Shown here piece after piece: positions 30,171 to 39,899 of a stretch of DNA of 64,000 bases. The notes under the pieces are model-generated. The model did no database searches. It saw only the letters and a program-made list of their open reading frames with translations, and was not told the origin of the DNA. The stretch lies in the NCBI RefSeq assembly GCF_022568835.1, contig NZ_JAKZHV010000002.1, positions 62,001 through 126,000 of the forward strand. Direction: 5' to 3'. The translations under genes and the position numbers were made by a program. The stretch's first letter is position 1, and the number at the start of each line of letters is the position of its first letter. The DNA comes from Arsenicicoccus piscis. GTDB taxonomy: Bacteria; Actinomycetota; Actinomycetes; Actinomycetales; Dermatophilaceae.

Positions 30171-31010
30171 CTACCGCTTTCGCTGACAGGTCGGACACGA
30201 GTGGCTCGAGCGGTTCATGAATTGTTCCCGGACGATCGGCGTCCCGCAGCGCGTGCAGGGCTGACCGGCAAGACCGTAGGCATTAAGGCTCCGGGCAAAA
30301 TAACCACTGCTGCCTGCCACGTCGACATAGAGGGAATCGAACGACGTTCCACCCTGGTCGAGTGCCGCGGCCATGACCTCGCGCGCAGCATTGATCAGCG
30401 CAGAGATCCTCGGCTTGCTCAGCGACGATGCGGGCGTCTCCCCGTGCACCCTGGCAGCCCACAGAGCCTCGTCGGCGTAGATGTTCCCGATGCCGGACAC
30501 CACCGTCTGGTCCAGCAAGACGCGCTTGATCCCGGTGCGCTTGGTCTTGATCCGCGCAACCGCCGCCGGCTGGTCGAACAGCGAATCGAACGGGTCCCGT
30601 GCGATGTGGGCGATCGGCGAGGGCAGTGCTGCTCCGCCTTCGTCGTACATCAGATGGCCGAACGTGCGCTGGTCGTCGAAGCGCAGATCGTGGCCGCCGT
30701 CGGTGAAGGTGAACCGCGCCCGCTCGTGCTCACCGACCGCAGCATCAGGGGACGTGATGAGCATCTGCCCGCTCATCCCCAGGTGCGCGAGCAGCGCATC
30801 TTCTTCGTCCAGGATCAGCCACAGGTACTTGCCTCGGCGGGCAGTCCCCGTGATCGTCGCGCTGACCATCCGCGCTGCCAGATCCGCGGGACCTCCGACA
30901 TGGCGACGAGCGGCCCGGGGATGCCGGACGACAGCCGAGGCGATCGTCCGGCCACGGACATGATCGTCGAGTCCGCGGCGCACGACCTCGACTTCAGGCA
31001 GTTCAGGCAC
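30171..31010 (-). CDS. mutM: Formamidopyrimidine-DNA glycosylase, accessory complete copy
   Basis: MutM excises 8-oxoguanine and formamidopyrimidines. I choose the GTG at 31008-31010 because it places Pro directly after the start Met ([13 protein letters not shown]), and this Pro is the catalytic nucleophile; a start three codons upstream would bury it. Visible are the Glu after Pro, the Lys in [20 protein letters not shown], and the zinc finger CTRC...[16 protein letters not shown]. It is diverged from the chromosomal mutM and appears full length. It is probably a passenger taken from another host's mutM locus. Confidence 0.92.
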   Translation of the reverse strand: MPELPEVEVVRRGLDDHVRGRTIASAVVRHPRAARRHVGGPADLAARMVSATITGTARRGKYLWLILDEEDALLAHLGMSGQMLITSPDAAVGEHERARFTFTDGGHDLRFDDQRTFGHLMYDEGGAALPSPIAHIARDPFDSLFDQPAAVARIKTKRTGIKRVLLDQTVVSGIGNIYADEALWAARVHGETPASSLSKPRISALINAAREVMAAALDQGGTSFDSLYVDVAGSSGYFARSLNAYGLAGQPCTRCGTPIVREQFMNRSSHSCPTCQRKR

Positions 31011-31667
31011 AAGCAACACCTTTCAGTGTCCGGGATCCGGGCATACGGCGGTGCGATGCTGAACAGGTCGGGCTATCGAAGTGCTCGGTCAAAGCCTGTC
31101 GTGCCAGGTCAGAATGGGATATGCCTCGTTGACTCCGCGCCGGTGTCCGGCACCACCAGGCGCGACTTTGGAGTGCACGGCTTCCTTCGACCCGCTTTAA
31201 TGCAATGTCGCAGATGCCCGACTCCACACGTTTGTGACATTGATGTACGGGAAGAGCCTCGGACGCCCGTTTCCCCAGGTCAGCAGCATTAGTGCGGGAC
31301 ACGGATCGATTTTCAAGGGACCAGCGCTCCTCCCGATCGGACATGAGCACTCGACCATCATGACATTGAACGGGCACGCTGCGGGCGGTCAGACAGTGCC
31401 CGCCGTGACTCCAGCATCTGTCCCTCCCTGGGTCTCAAGAAGGAGATGTCTTCGAGACGCGCCTTCGGAGCACCGCCGAACCTTGCCATTGTCGACGCTG
31501 CATCTTCGATGGGACGCGAAAGCAGTCAAAGAACGGGTCGCGATGCTGTCTCGCATCCGCGATGCACCGTAGCGAGCGGCACGGCAACGGCGGCGGGGCG
31601 GTGCAACCACAGAGCACGCGGCCCCGCCGCTGATGACCGGTCCTACCCAGAAATGTCCGGCCGGAGT
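31011..31667. other. Noncoding spacer holding border-repeat copy 1
   Basis: No gene is supported. Bases 31216-31422 are the border repeat described separately. The ~200 bp upstream of mutM copy B and 31423-31667 show no further structure that I can interpret. Confidence 0.5.
31216..31422. repeat. Island border repeat, copy 1
   Basis: This ~207-bp stretch resembles 47258-47463 (roughly 80-85% by eye). It begins CCCGACTCC, contains CACG-TTTGTG-ACATTGA at 31227-31243, and runs through GGAGCCTCGGACG-like, CTCCTCCCGATCGG and CATGACATTGAAC segments to GACTCCAGCA. Frames are not conserved between copies, so it is probably not coding. A partial ACATTG on the left of the CC recalls the mutM-tail arm at 47258 and 61820. 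Confidence 0.75.
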
Positions 31668-33176
31668 TCAGCCGTTCTGGTAGGCGATCGTCGTCATCAT
31701 CCCGGCCTCCCCGTGGTAGACGTTGTGGCAGTGCGTGAGCCACCGGCCGGGGTTGTCGGCGTCGAACTCGACGCGGAGCGCCTTGCCGGGCAGGACGATC
31801 GCGGTGTCCTTCCGCGGACCGCCGCCGGCGAGCTGGAAGGTGTGCCCGTGCAGGTGCATGGGGTGCCACATCGTGGTCGAGTTCTTGAACTCCAGCGCGA
31901 TCCGCTCTCCCTCGGCGATGCCGAGGGCGTCGCGCATCGGCTGGTCCATGTCCATGCGCTCGCCGTTGATCGCCCAGTCGTACTTCTCCATGCCCCCGGT
32001 CAGCTCGAGGGCGACTGTGCGGTCGGCGGCGCGCTGGGGCAGAGCGACCCGGCTCGTCGCCTTGAGGTCTGAGCCCGTGGCGGGGCTCTTGGTCTGCGGC
32101 AGCTTCGCGTCCTTCGTCGGGGCGGTGCCGGATCCGGTGCGCAGGACGGCGAGGGCCTGGTCCTGCTTGCCGATTGCCTCGGCGATCACGGCGAACGCGC
32201 CGTCTCCGGCGGTGATGATCGCGTCGTAGCGCTCGCCCATGCCGAGCACGACGCTCTCGGCCTCGAACGGCTCGACGGGGAACCCGTCGGTGTGGGTGAT
32301 CGTCAGCGGGTGCTCGGCGAGGCCGAACCGGAAGGCGGTGTCGCCGCCGGCGTTGATGATCCGCAGCCTGATCCTCTCGCCGGGTTTCGCGGTGAAGGTC
32401 TGCGGGTCGTTCGCGGGCCGGCTGTTGATCAGGTAGAGGGGGTAGTAGACGTCGCCGGCGTCGCCGCCGAGCAGCGGCGAGGTCGCGCCCATCAGGGTGT
32501 TGCCCATCCGCATCGGCCCCATGTCCATGCCGCCGTGGTCCATCATCCCCTTCTCGAGCTCCTTGAGGACCTCGTCCGGGGTGGCGGTGACGCCGTCGAG
32601 CCAGTCGTCGAGGACGATGACCCACTCCTTGTCGAAGCCGGCCCTCTCGTTCGGGTCGTCGATGATCAGCGGCGCGTAGAGGCCGCGATCGAGCTGGACG
32701 CCGACGTGGGGGTGGAACCAGAACGTGCCGGGCTCAGGCAGGGTGAACTCGTAGGCGAACGAGCCGCCGGGCTGGACGGGCTCCTGGGTGAGGCCCGGGA
32801 CGCCGTCCATGTCGTTGCGCAGGGCGAGGCCGTGCCAGTGCACGCTGGTCGGGTCGGGCAGCTTGTTGGTGAGGGCGACCTTGAGGGTGTCGCCGACGTT
32901 GCCGCGCAGCGGCTCGGTCGCCGACGCCCCGCGGTAGGCCCACGTCTTGGCGGTCTTGCCGCCGAGGTCGAGGGCGACCGGCTCGGCGGTCAGGGCGCGC
33001 TGCACGACGGTCCCGGTGCGGCGGCGCTTCGCCTCGGCCGCGGTGACCGCGGCGCTGTCGGGCCGGACGAACGAGGTCGTCTTCTTGGTGGTGGAGCTGC
33101 AGCCGGCGAGGCCGGCGGCGGTGAGGGTGAGCGCGCCGGCGGCGAGGAACTGGCGGCGGTTCAGGCTGGAGTGCAT
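31668..33176 (-). CDS. Multicopper oxidase (exported, probable cuprous oxidase)
   Basis: The 502-residue protein has a twin-arginine-like leader (SLNRRQFLAAGALTLTAAG) ending in a lipobox LAGC, so it is probably exported folded and lipid-anchored. Copper ligands are complete: HWHG and HPHVG (type 2/3), HPMHLHGHTF, and HCHNVYHGEAGM with the type 1 His-Cys-His-Met set. A Met/His-rich insert (MMDHGGMDMGPMRMGN) near residue 220 resembles the methionine loop of cuprous oxidases. It probably oxidises Cu(I) outside the cell. Confidence 0.92.
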   Translation of the reverse strand: MHSSLNRRQFLAAGALTLTAAGLAGCSSTTKKTTSFVRPDSAAVTAAEAKRRRTGTVVQRALTAEPVALDLGGKTAKTWAYRGASATEPLRGNVGDTLKVALTNKLPDPTSVHWHGLALRNDMDGVPGLTQEPVQPGGSFAYEFTLPEPGTFWFHPHVGVQLDRGLYAPLIIDDPNERAGFDKEWVIVLDDWLDGVTATPDEVLKELEKGMMDHGGMDMGPMRMGNTLMGATSPLLGGDAGDVYYPLYLINSRPANDPQTFTAKPGERIRLRIINAGGDTAFRFGLAEHPLTITHTDGFPVEPFEAESVVLGMGERYDAIITAGDGAFAVIAEAIGKQDQALAVLRTGSGTAPTKDAKLPQTKSPATGSDLKATSRVALPQRAADRTVALELTGGMEKYDWAINGERMDMDQPMRDALGIAEGERIALEFKNSTTMWHPMHLHGHTFQLAGGGPRKDTAIVLPGKALRVEFDADNPGRWLTHCHNVYHGEAGMMTTIAYQNG

Positions 33177-33380
33177 GGGAGGTGTCCTTCTGTGTCGATG
33201 GTGAGCGGTGCCACGGCACCCGGCCGGCGCGCTCGGCGATCACGGGTGATCGGGCGCGCGGGGATGCGTGGGCCCCGGGCGGGGTCCGGCGTCATGGGAC
33301 GCGGTCGTGGTGGCAAGGTTCGGCAGGGTCGTGGACCCGCCGAGGAGGACGGTGAGCGCCGGGTCGGCGCTCACCGCTGC

Positions 33381-33839
33381 TCACGTTCGATAGATCGACA
33401 GTTCCAGGTGCGACAGCGCCAGCCGTCGGGGCGACTGGAGCGGCGGCACCGGCTCGGGCGCGGGGCCGAGCTCGGGCAGTGTCGCGGCGAGCGGGGCGGG
33501 AAGGACGGGGATGCTCTTGCCTGCAGGCCCGGGGACGCAGGTGGAGCCTGAGCCGCTGCTCATGGCACCCGCGCAGCCGCCGGAGCCGTGGACCATGCCG
33601 TGCGGTCCGGACGCAGATGACGAGGAGACACTCGCCGCCGCGTGGGTGATGCCGGGCGTCGCCGGGGACGAATGCTTCATCGAGGCCATGGGGGCGCTCA
33701 TGGCCGACGCCGCGGCACCGTTGGCCAGCGAGTGCATGCCGAGGAGGCCGGCGATCAGCAGAGCCGCGAGGACGACGAGCTGCAGCCGGTGCCGGCTGCG
33801 GCGGGGTTCGTCGGTCGCGGTCTCCACGTTGCACAGCAT
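33381..33839 (-). CDS. DUF6153-type membrane/exported protein
   Basis: The 152-residue product has one N-terminal hydrophobic helix (LQLVVLAALLIAGLLGMHSLA), a His/Met/Ser-rich middle (MASMKHSSPATPG, HGMVHGSGGCAGAMSSG) and the conserved tail SHLELSIYRT. The family is associated with copper clusters; the His/Met content suggests periplasmic metal binding, which is inference. It is divergent from copZ, and the promoter region between them is full of CsoR-type boxes. A related gene lies at 41159-41659. Confidence 0.8.
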   Translation of the reverse strand: MLCNVETATDEPRRSRHRLQLVVLAALLIAGLLGMHSLANGAAASAMSAPMASMKHSSPATPGITHAAASVSSSSASGPHGMVHGSGGCAGAMSSGSGSTCVPGPAGKSIPVLPAPLAATLPELGPAPEPVPPLQSPRRLALSHLELSIYRT

Positions 33840-33854
33840 ACCCCGGTGGCGTAT
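33838..33854. promoter_or_regulatory. CsoR-type operator 1
   Basis: ATACCCCGGTGGCGTAT overlaps the start of the DUF6153 gene. Its A/T-rich ends around a C-run resemble the G/C-tract CsoR site, though it is less symmetric than the two neighbours. Confidence 0.4.
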
Positions 33855-33907
33855 CCCCGTCTCCGAGGGAGGATCCGTCGGCGCGGCGCACGCCCCGCCT
33901 TGCGGGA

Positions 33908-33958
33908 ATACCCAGCAGGGGTATACGGTTGCTCGTACGCGGTACCCACCGGGGGTAT
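33908..33958. promoter_or_regulatory. CsoR-type operators 2 and 3 upstream of copZ
   Basis: ATACCCAGCAGGGGTAT (33908-33924) and GTACCCACCGGGGGTAT (33942-33958) lie 34 bp apart on the same face, just upstream of copZ. They match the known CsoR operator form (TACCC-N3-5-GGGTA). CsoR, encoded at 39900-40250, should release them when it binds Cu(I). Confidence 0.75.
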
Positions 33959-33978
33959 CTCTACTGAGGAGGCAATCG

Positions 33979-34188
33979 ATGGCTGCGAACGAGTACCAGG
34001 TGACGGGCATGACCTGCGGGCACTGCGAGATGTCGGTCCGCGAGGAGGTCAGCGAGGTCCCCGGCGTCGAAGACATCCAGGTCAGCGCTCAGACCGGCAA
34101 GCTCGTCGTCTCCGGCTCCGGCGAGATCGACGACGCGAAGGTCCTGGCCGCCGTCGAGGAGGCCGGCTACACCGCCGTGCGCGCCTGA
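33979..34188 (+). CDS. copZ: Copper chaperone CopZ
   Basis: The 69-residue heavy-metal-associated domain has GMTCGHCEMSV with the Cu(I)-binding CxxC at the start of helix 1, and the beta-alpha-beta order of the fold. It should deliver Cu(I) to the ATPases encoded downstream. A GAGGAGG site precedes the ATG. It is the first gene of the copper efflux operon. Confidence 0.93.
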   Translation: MAANEYQVTGMTCGHCEMSVREEVSEVPGVEDIQVSAQTGKLVVSGSGEIDDAKVLAAVEEAGYTAVRA

Positions 34189-34333
34189 CGACGCCACCAG
34201 CGCGACTCAGGCTCCCCGTCGACCTCGACGGCGACGGGAAGCCGAGCGCGCACCACTGATCGCACGGGCGACATGACCGCCCTGCGCACGAGCCGGACGC
34301 CGAGAGCCCGGAGGAGAGAAAGGACAGCAGAGG

Positions 34334-36603
34334 ATGACTGCACCAGCGCCGCTCAGCGCGGACGCCGGCATCGAGCTCGAGATCGGCGGGATGACCTGCG
34401 CCTCCTGCGCGAACCGGATCGAGCGCAAGCTCAACAAGCTCGACGGCGTCGCCGCCTCGGTCAACTACGCCACCGAGAAGGCCAAGGTCACCGTCCCGGT
34501 GGCTACGACCCGGCACTGCTGGTCGCCGAGGTCGAGAAGACCGGCTACACCGCGGCCCTGCCCACGCCCCCGAGCTCCACGGCCCCTGAAGCGGCCGACG
34601 GCGCGGGCAGGGACGCCGACCCCGAGCTGACCTCGCTCAAGCAGAGACTGATCGGGTCGATCGTGCTCACCGTCCCGGTGATCGCCATGGCGATGATCCC
34701 GGCCCTGCAGTTCACCTACTGGCAGTGGGCATCGCTGACCCTGGCCGCGCCGGTGATCGTCTGGGCGGGCTGGCCGTTCCACAAGGCCGCGTGGACCAAC
34801 CTCAAGCACGGCACCGCGACGATGGACACGCTCGTCTCGATGGGCACCTCGGCGGCCTTCCTGTGGTCGCTCTACGCGCTGTTCTTCGGCCACGCCGGCA
34901 TGCCGGGCATGAAGCATCCCTTCGAGTTCGCCCTGGCCCGCTCCGACGGCGCGGGCAACATCTACCTCGAGGCCGCCGCCGGGGTGACGATGTTCATCCT
35001 CGCCGGCCGCTACTTCGAGAAGCGCTCCAAGCGCCAGGCCGGAGCGGCCCTGCGCGCCCTGCTCGACCTCGGCGCGAAGGAGGTCTCGGTGCTGCGGAAT
35101 GGGGCCGAGGTCAAGATCCCGACCTCCGAGCTGACGGTCGGCGACGAGTTCGTCGTCCGGCCAGGTGAGAAGATCGCCACCGACGGCATCGTCGTCTCCG
35201 GCACTTCTGCGGTGGACGCGTCCATGCTCACCGGCGAGTCCGTGCCCGTCGAGGTCGGCGACGGCGACCCGGTCACCGGGGCCACCGTGAACGCCGGCGG
35301 CCGCCTGGTCGTGCGCGCCAGCCGGGTCGGCTCGGACACCCAGCTGGCGCAGATGGCCAAGCTCGTCGAGGACGCCCAGTCCGGCAAGGCCGCCGTCCAG
35401 CGGCTGGCCGACCGGATCTCCGGGGTGTTCGTCCCGGTCGTCATCGCCATCGCCCTCGTCGCCCTCGCCGCCTGGCTGATCTCCGGAGCCGGTGTCGCGA
35501 CCGCGTTCACCGCCGCCGTCGCCGTTCTCGTCATTGCCTGCCCCTGCGCCCTCGGCCTGGCCACTCCGACCGCGCTGCTGGTCGGCACCGGTCGCGGCGC
35601 GCAGATGGGCGTCCTGATCAAGGGCCCCGAGGTCCTGGAGTCCACCCGCAAGGTCGACACCGTGGTGCTCGACAAGACCGGCACCGTCACCACCGGCAAG
35701 ATGACCCTGGTCGAGGCGATCCCAGAGCCCGGCACGGACCGGGCCGAGCTGCTCCGCCTGGCCGGAGCCCTGGAGGACGCCTCCGAGCACCCCATCGCCC
35801 AGGCCGTCGCCAAGGGCGCGGTCCAGGAGGTCGGCACCTTGCCGACGCCGGAGGACTTCGCCAACGTCGACGGCAAGGGCGTCCAGGGCGTCGTCGACGG
35901 CCACGCGGTGCTCGTGGGCCGGGAGTCCCTGCTGGCCGACTGGTCCCAGCGCCTCTCCCCCGACGTCGCTGCCGCCAAGGCCGCGGCCGAGGGCGAGGGC
36001 AAGACCGTCGTCGCCGTCGGCTGGGACGGACAGGCCCGCGGCATCCTCGTCGTCGCCGACACCGTCAAGCCCACCAGCGCCGCGGCCATCCAGGGCCTCA
36101 AGGGCCTGGGCCTGACCCCGGTGCTGCTCACCGGTGACAACGAGGCCGTGGCCAAGCGGATCGCTGCCGAGGTCGGCATCGAGCAGGTGATCGCCGAGGT
36201 CCTGCCCAAGGACAAGGTCGACGTCGTCGCCCGCCTGCAGGGCGAGGGCAAGGTCGTCGCGATGGTCGGCGACGGCGTCAACGACGCCCCCGCCCTCGCC
36301 CAGGCCGACCTCGGACTGGCGATGGGCACCGGCACCGACGTCGCCATCGAGGCCTCCGACATCACCCTGGTCCGCGGGGACCTGCGGGCCGCGGTCGACG
36401 CGATCCGCCTGTCCCGCAAGACACTGAGAACGATCAAGACCAACCTGTTCTGGGCCTTCGCCTACAACGTCGCCGCCATCCCGGTCGCGGCGCTGGGCAT
36501 GCTCAACCCCATGCTCGCCGGCGCGGCGATGGCGTTCTCATCCGTCTTCGTCGTGGGCAACAGCCTCCGCCTGCGCGGGTTCCGCAGCGTCATCGAGCAG
36601 TGA
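34334..36603 (+). pseudogene. copA: Cu(I) P1B-type ATPase CopA with a frameshift in the N-terminal metal-binding domain
   Basis: CopA exports Cu(I). From the ATG at 34334 the first 54 codons give [15 protein letters not shown] and most of the N-terminal HMA domain. The frame then shifts by -1 near 34495, at GTC-CCG-GTG, and continues [20 protein letters not shown] into an intact ATPase. The core has [18 protein letters not shown] (Cu(I)-type CPC), DKTGT, SEHPIA, TGDN and GDGVNDAPA. Reading CCC instead of CCG restores the domain. This may be a mutation, a sequencing error or ribosomal frameshifting. A core lacking the HMA domain could still transport if translation restarts. Confidence 0.8.
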
Positions 36604-36655
36604 CGCCGCGGCACCCATTCCACCCGCACGAGAACACGGAAGGCACCCACAGACA

Positions 36656-36928
36656 ATGAGCAACGAGTCACTGGCACCGGCCAGCTGCTGCAGCACCACG
36701 AACGCCGAGGGGCCCGTGGTCTCCGCCGACGGCCGCGAGAACCTCCTCGGCGGCGACGACGACATGACCACGTGCCCCGTCATGGTCGGCAGCCCGGTCA
36801 GCAAGAGCGCGGCCGAGGCCGCCGGTCTCTTCCGCGACCACGAAGGCCAGCGCTACTACTTCTGCTGCGCAGGCTGCGGACCCACCTTCGACTCGGCCCC
36901 GGCCAAGTACGCCGCCAACGCGGCATGA
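36656..36928 (+). CDS. YHS-domain metal-binding protein
   Basis: The 90-residue protein has a short Cys-bearing N-terminus (ASCCSTT) and a YHS-like domain: TTCPVMVGSPVSKSAAE, then GLFRDHEGQRYYFCCAGC and FDSAPAKYA. The Cys residues of CPVM and FCCAGC should bind metal. It follows copA by about 50 bp on the same strand. YHS proteins are frequent partners of copper ATPases; a role in binding or handing over metal is inferred. Confidence 0.82.
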   Translation: MSNESLAPASCCSTTNAEGPVVSADGRENLLGGDDDMTTCPVMVGSPVSKSAAEAAGLFRDHEGQRYYFCCAGCGPTFDSAPAKYAANAA

Positions 36929-37014
36929 GCCCTCGGTGCCATGCCGCGGCACCGACTCCCAGCGGCCCGCCCGGAGCAAGCGAACCGTCCTGACCAGGCC
37001 CGACCGACCGATTG

Positions 37015-37039
37015 CCATATACCCCATAGGGGTATATGG
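37015..37039. promoter_or_regulatory. CsoR-type operator 4 (near-perfect palindrome)
   Basis: A 25-bp palindrome with arms CCATATACCCC and GGGGTATATGG around ATA lies 35 bp upstream of the YdhK lipoprotein gene. It is the most symmetric of the CsoR-type sites here and would give the second half of the copper cluster its own copper-responsive promoter. Confidence 0.8.
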
Positions 37040-37073
37040 TTGGTCGTGTTAGACCGAATCGATAGGAGACCAT

Positions 37074-37661
37074 ATGCGCAAGCGCCTCATGACGACCCTC
37101 GCCGCAGGAGTGCTCGGAGGAGCACTGGTGCTGACGGGCTGCAGCACCGGCGGAGGCCAGGACCACTCTGGCCACGGCGGCAGCAGCTCGACGAGCTCAC
37201 CGGCCAGCAGCGACGGCGGGATGTCGATGGAGCACCCGATGGACGGCGGCCCCGCTCCGGCGGGCATCGAGAAGGCCGCGTCCCCGAAGTACCCGGTCGG
37301 CACGAAGGTCACGCTGACCGCCGACCACATGGAGGGCATGAAGGGTGCAAAGGCCACGATCGTCGGCGCTTACACGACCTACACCTATGCGGTGAACTTC
37401 ACCCCCACCACCGGGGGCGAGCCGGTCAAGGACCACAAGTGGGTGGTCCAGCAGGAGATCAAGGACGCCGGCAATAAGCGGCTGCCCGACGGCACCGAGG
37501 TCACCCTCGAGGCCGAGCACATGAAGGGCATGAAGGGCGCGAAGGCCACCATCGCCTCCTCCACCGACCAGACCGTCTACATGGTCGACTACGAGACGGG
37601 CGGCATGAAGATGACCAACCACAAGTGGGTCGTCCAGAGCGAGATCCAGCCGGTCTCCTGA
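37074..37661 (+). CDS. YdhK-family lipoprotein (two DUF1541 repeats)
   Basis: The 195-residue protein has a signal peptide ending in the lipobox LTGC, a His/Met-rich linker (HSGHGG, MSMEHPMDGG) and two DUF1541 repeats. Each repeat has a H-M-x-G-M-K-G-A-K-A-T core (DHMEGMKGAKATI and EHMKGMKGAKATI) and ends DHKWVVQQEI or NHKWVVQSEI. It should sit outside the membrane. The repeated HM/GM motifs suggest copper binding, which is inference. It starts a transcription unit with its own CsoR-type operator. Confidence 0.88.
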   Translation: MRKRLMTTLAAGVLGGALVLTGCSTGGGQDHSGHGGSSSTSSPASSDGGMSMEHPMDGGPAPAGIEKAASPKYPVGTKVTLTADHMEGMKGAKATIVGAYTTYTYAVNFTPTTGGEPVKDHKWVVQQEIKDAGNKRLPDGTEVTLEAEHMKGMKGAKATIASSTDQTVYMVDYETGGMKMTNHKWVVQSEIQPVS

Positions 37662-37704
37662 CCGGCGAGACGCACACGACCCGATCGAGGGGAAGCGAAG
37701 AGCG

Positions 37705-39888
37705 ATGACGGACCCGAACGCGCACCACCATCACCACGGCGATGTCGCCGATGAGACGCCGCACGGCCCGGATGGCGCGGCCGCCGTCGTCGCGACGACC
37801 GACGACGCGCACGCGGCGCACGCGGCGCACGAGGGCCACGGCATGGACCACAGCGCTCACGCCGGGCACGGTGATCACGGCAGCGGCCATGGCAACCATG
37901 CCGGCCAGGGGGACCACGTCGGCCAGTTCCGCCGGCTGTTCTGGATCAACCTGGTCATCGCGGTCCCGGTGGTCGCGCTCTCGCCGATGTTCGCCATGCT
38001 GATCGGCTACTCGGTGCCCGGCTGGGCGGGCTGGGTCGCTGCGGCGCTCGGCACCGTCATGTACGTCTGGGGCGGCAGGCCGTTCCTCACCGGGGCCGTC
38101 AGCGAGCTGAAGAGCCGCAAGCCGGGGATGATGCTGCTGATCGCGCTCGGGATCACCGTCGCGTTTCTCGCCTCCTGGGCCGCCACGGTCGGGCTCGTCC
38201 ACCACGAGCTGGAGTTCTGGTGGGAGCTGGCACTGCTGATCGTGATCATGCTGCTCGGCCACTGGATCGAGATGCGCTCGCTGGCCCAGACCACCTCGGC
38301 GCTGGACTCCCTGGCCGCGCTGCTGCCCGACGAGGCCGAGCGCGTCGAGGGCGACGACGTCGTCAAGGTCGCTCCCTCGGATCTCAGGGTCGGCGACGTC
38401 GTCATCGTCCGCCCCGGCGGCAGCGTCCCCGCCGACGGAACCGTCATCGACGGCCGCGCCGACATGGACGAGTCGATGATCACCGGCGAGTCGCGACCGG
38501 TCTCCCGCGGCGAGGGCGACCCCGTCACCGCCGGCACCGTCGCCACCGACTCCGGCCTGCGCGTGCAGATCACCGCCACCGGCGACGACACCGCCCTGGC
38601 CGGCATCAACCGGCTCGTCGCCGAGGCGCAGGGCTCCTCCTCCCGAGCCCAGCGGATCGCCGACCGGGCCGCCGCTCTCTTGTTCTGGTTCGCCCTCGGA
38701 GCCGCGCTGATCACCGCGGTCGTCTGGACCCTGGCAGGCAGCCCCGACGACGCCGTGGTGCGCACCATCACCGTGCTCGTCATCGCCTGCCCCCACGCCC
38801 TGGGCCTGGCGATCCCGCTGGTCGTCTCGATCGCCACGGAGCGCGCCGCCCGCGGCGGCGTCCTGGTCAAGGACCGCCTCGCCCTGGAGTCCATGCGCCA
38901 GGTGGACGCCGTGCTGTTCGACAAGACCGGCACCCTCACCCGGGGCGAGCCCACCGTCACCGGCGTCGAGCCGACCGGCGACCTGGACGCCGACCAGGTG
39001 CTCGCCCTGGCCGCGTCGGCCGAGGCCGACAGCGAGCACCCGCTCGCCCGGGCCATCGTCGCCGCCGCGAAGGACCGCAGCCTCGCGTTCGAGCCCGGCA
39101 GCGGCTTCGCCTCCTCGCCCGCCGTCGGCGTCACGGCCACGGTGGCCGGCCACGAGATCCGCGTCGGCGGGCCCCGCCTCCTTGAGGAGACCGGGCAGTC
39201 CGAGGTCGACACGGCCGAGGAGTGGCGCGCCGAGGGCGCGATCATCCTGCACGTCCTGCGCGACGGGCAGGTGATCGGCGGCCTCAGGCTCGCCGACGAG
39301 GTCCGGCCCGAGTCCCGCGACGCGGTCGACGCGCTCCATGAGCTGGGCGTCGAGGTCGTCATGATCACCGGCGACGCCGAGGCCGTGGCGAACGAGGTCG
39401 GCCGGGAGCTCGGCATCGACCGCGTCTTCGCCGGCGTCCGCCCCGAGGACAAGTCCGCGAAGGTCGCCCAGCTGCAGCACGAGGGCAAGAAGGTCGCCAT
39501 GGTCGGCGACGGCGTCAACGACGCCCCGGCGTTGGCCCAGGCCGATGTCGGCATCGCCATCGGGGCCGGCACCGACGTCGCCATCGCCTCCGCCGGGGTC
39601 ATCCTCGCCAGCTCCGACCCGCGCAGCGTGCTCTCGGTCATCCAGCTCTCCCGGGCCGCCTACCGGAAGATGAAGCAGAACCTGTGGTGGGCCGCCGGCT
39701 ACAACCTCATCTCGGTGCCGCTGGCCGCCGGCGTGCTCGCGCCCGTCGGGTTCGTCCTGCCGATGTCGGTCGGGGCGATCCTGATGTCCTTGTCGACTGT
39801 CGTCGTCGCGCTCAACGCCCAGCTGCTGCGGCGCATCGACCTCACCCCCGAAGCCAGCACCCGCTCCGTCCTGGAGCGCCAGAAGTGA
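37705..39888 (+). CDS. copB: Copper-translocating P-type ATPase, CPH (CopB) type
   Basis: This 727-residue P1B ATPase has a long His-rich N-terminus (HHHHHGD, HAAHAAHEGHGMDHSAH) instead of an HMA domain. The transmembrane metal motif is CPH (IACPHALGLAIPL), the P1B-3 class associated with Cu(II)/Cu(I) export. Catalytic motifs are TGES, DKTGTLT, SEHPLARA, MITGD and GDGVNDAPA. It follows the YdhK gene closely and precedes csoR. It complements CopA, whose gene is frameshifted here. Confidence 0.94.
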   Translation: MTDPNAHHHHHGDVADETPHGPDGAAAVVATTDDAHAAHAAHEGHGMDHSAHAGHGDHGSGHGNHAGQGDHVGQFRRLFWINLVIAVPVVALSPMFAMLIGYSVPGWAGWVAAALGTVMYVWGGRPFLTGAVSELKSRKPGMMLLIALGITVAFLASWAATVGLVHHELEFWWELALLIVIMLLGHWIEMRSLAQTTSALDSLAALLPDEAERVEGDDVVKVAPSDLRVGDVVIVRPGGSVPADGTVIDGRADMDESMITGESRPVSRGEGDPVTAGTVATDSGLRVQITATGDDTALAGINRLVAEAQGSSSRAQRIADRAAALLFWFALGAALITAVVWTLAGSPDDAVVRTITVLVIACPHALGLAIPLVVSIATERAARGGVLVKDRLALESMRQVDAVLFDKTGTLTRGEPTVTGVEPTGDLDADQVLALAASAEADSEHPLARAIVAAAKDRSLAFEPGSGFASSPAVGVTATVAGHEIRVGGPRLLEETGQSEVDTAEEWRAEGAIILHVLRDGQVIGGLRLADEVRPESRDAVDALHELGVEVVMITGDAEAVANEVGRELGIDRVFAGVRPEDKSAKVAQLQHEGKKVAMVGDGVNDAPALAQADVGIAIGAGTDVAIASAGVILASSDPRSVLSVIQLSRAAYRKMKQNLWWAAGYNLISVPLAAGVLAPVGFVLPMSVGAILMSLSTVVVALNAQLLRRIDLTPEASTRSVLERQK

Positions 39889-39899
39889 AGGACACACTC

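Noticed and set aside
31435..32625. Alternative frame over the multicopper oxidase and the border region
   Set aside because: It is Arg-rich without motifs and overlaps a gene with complete copper ligands and signal peptide.
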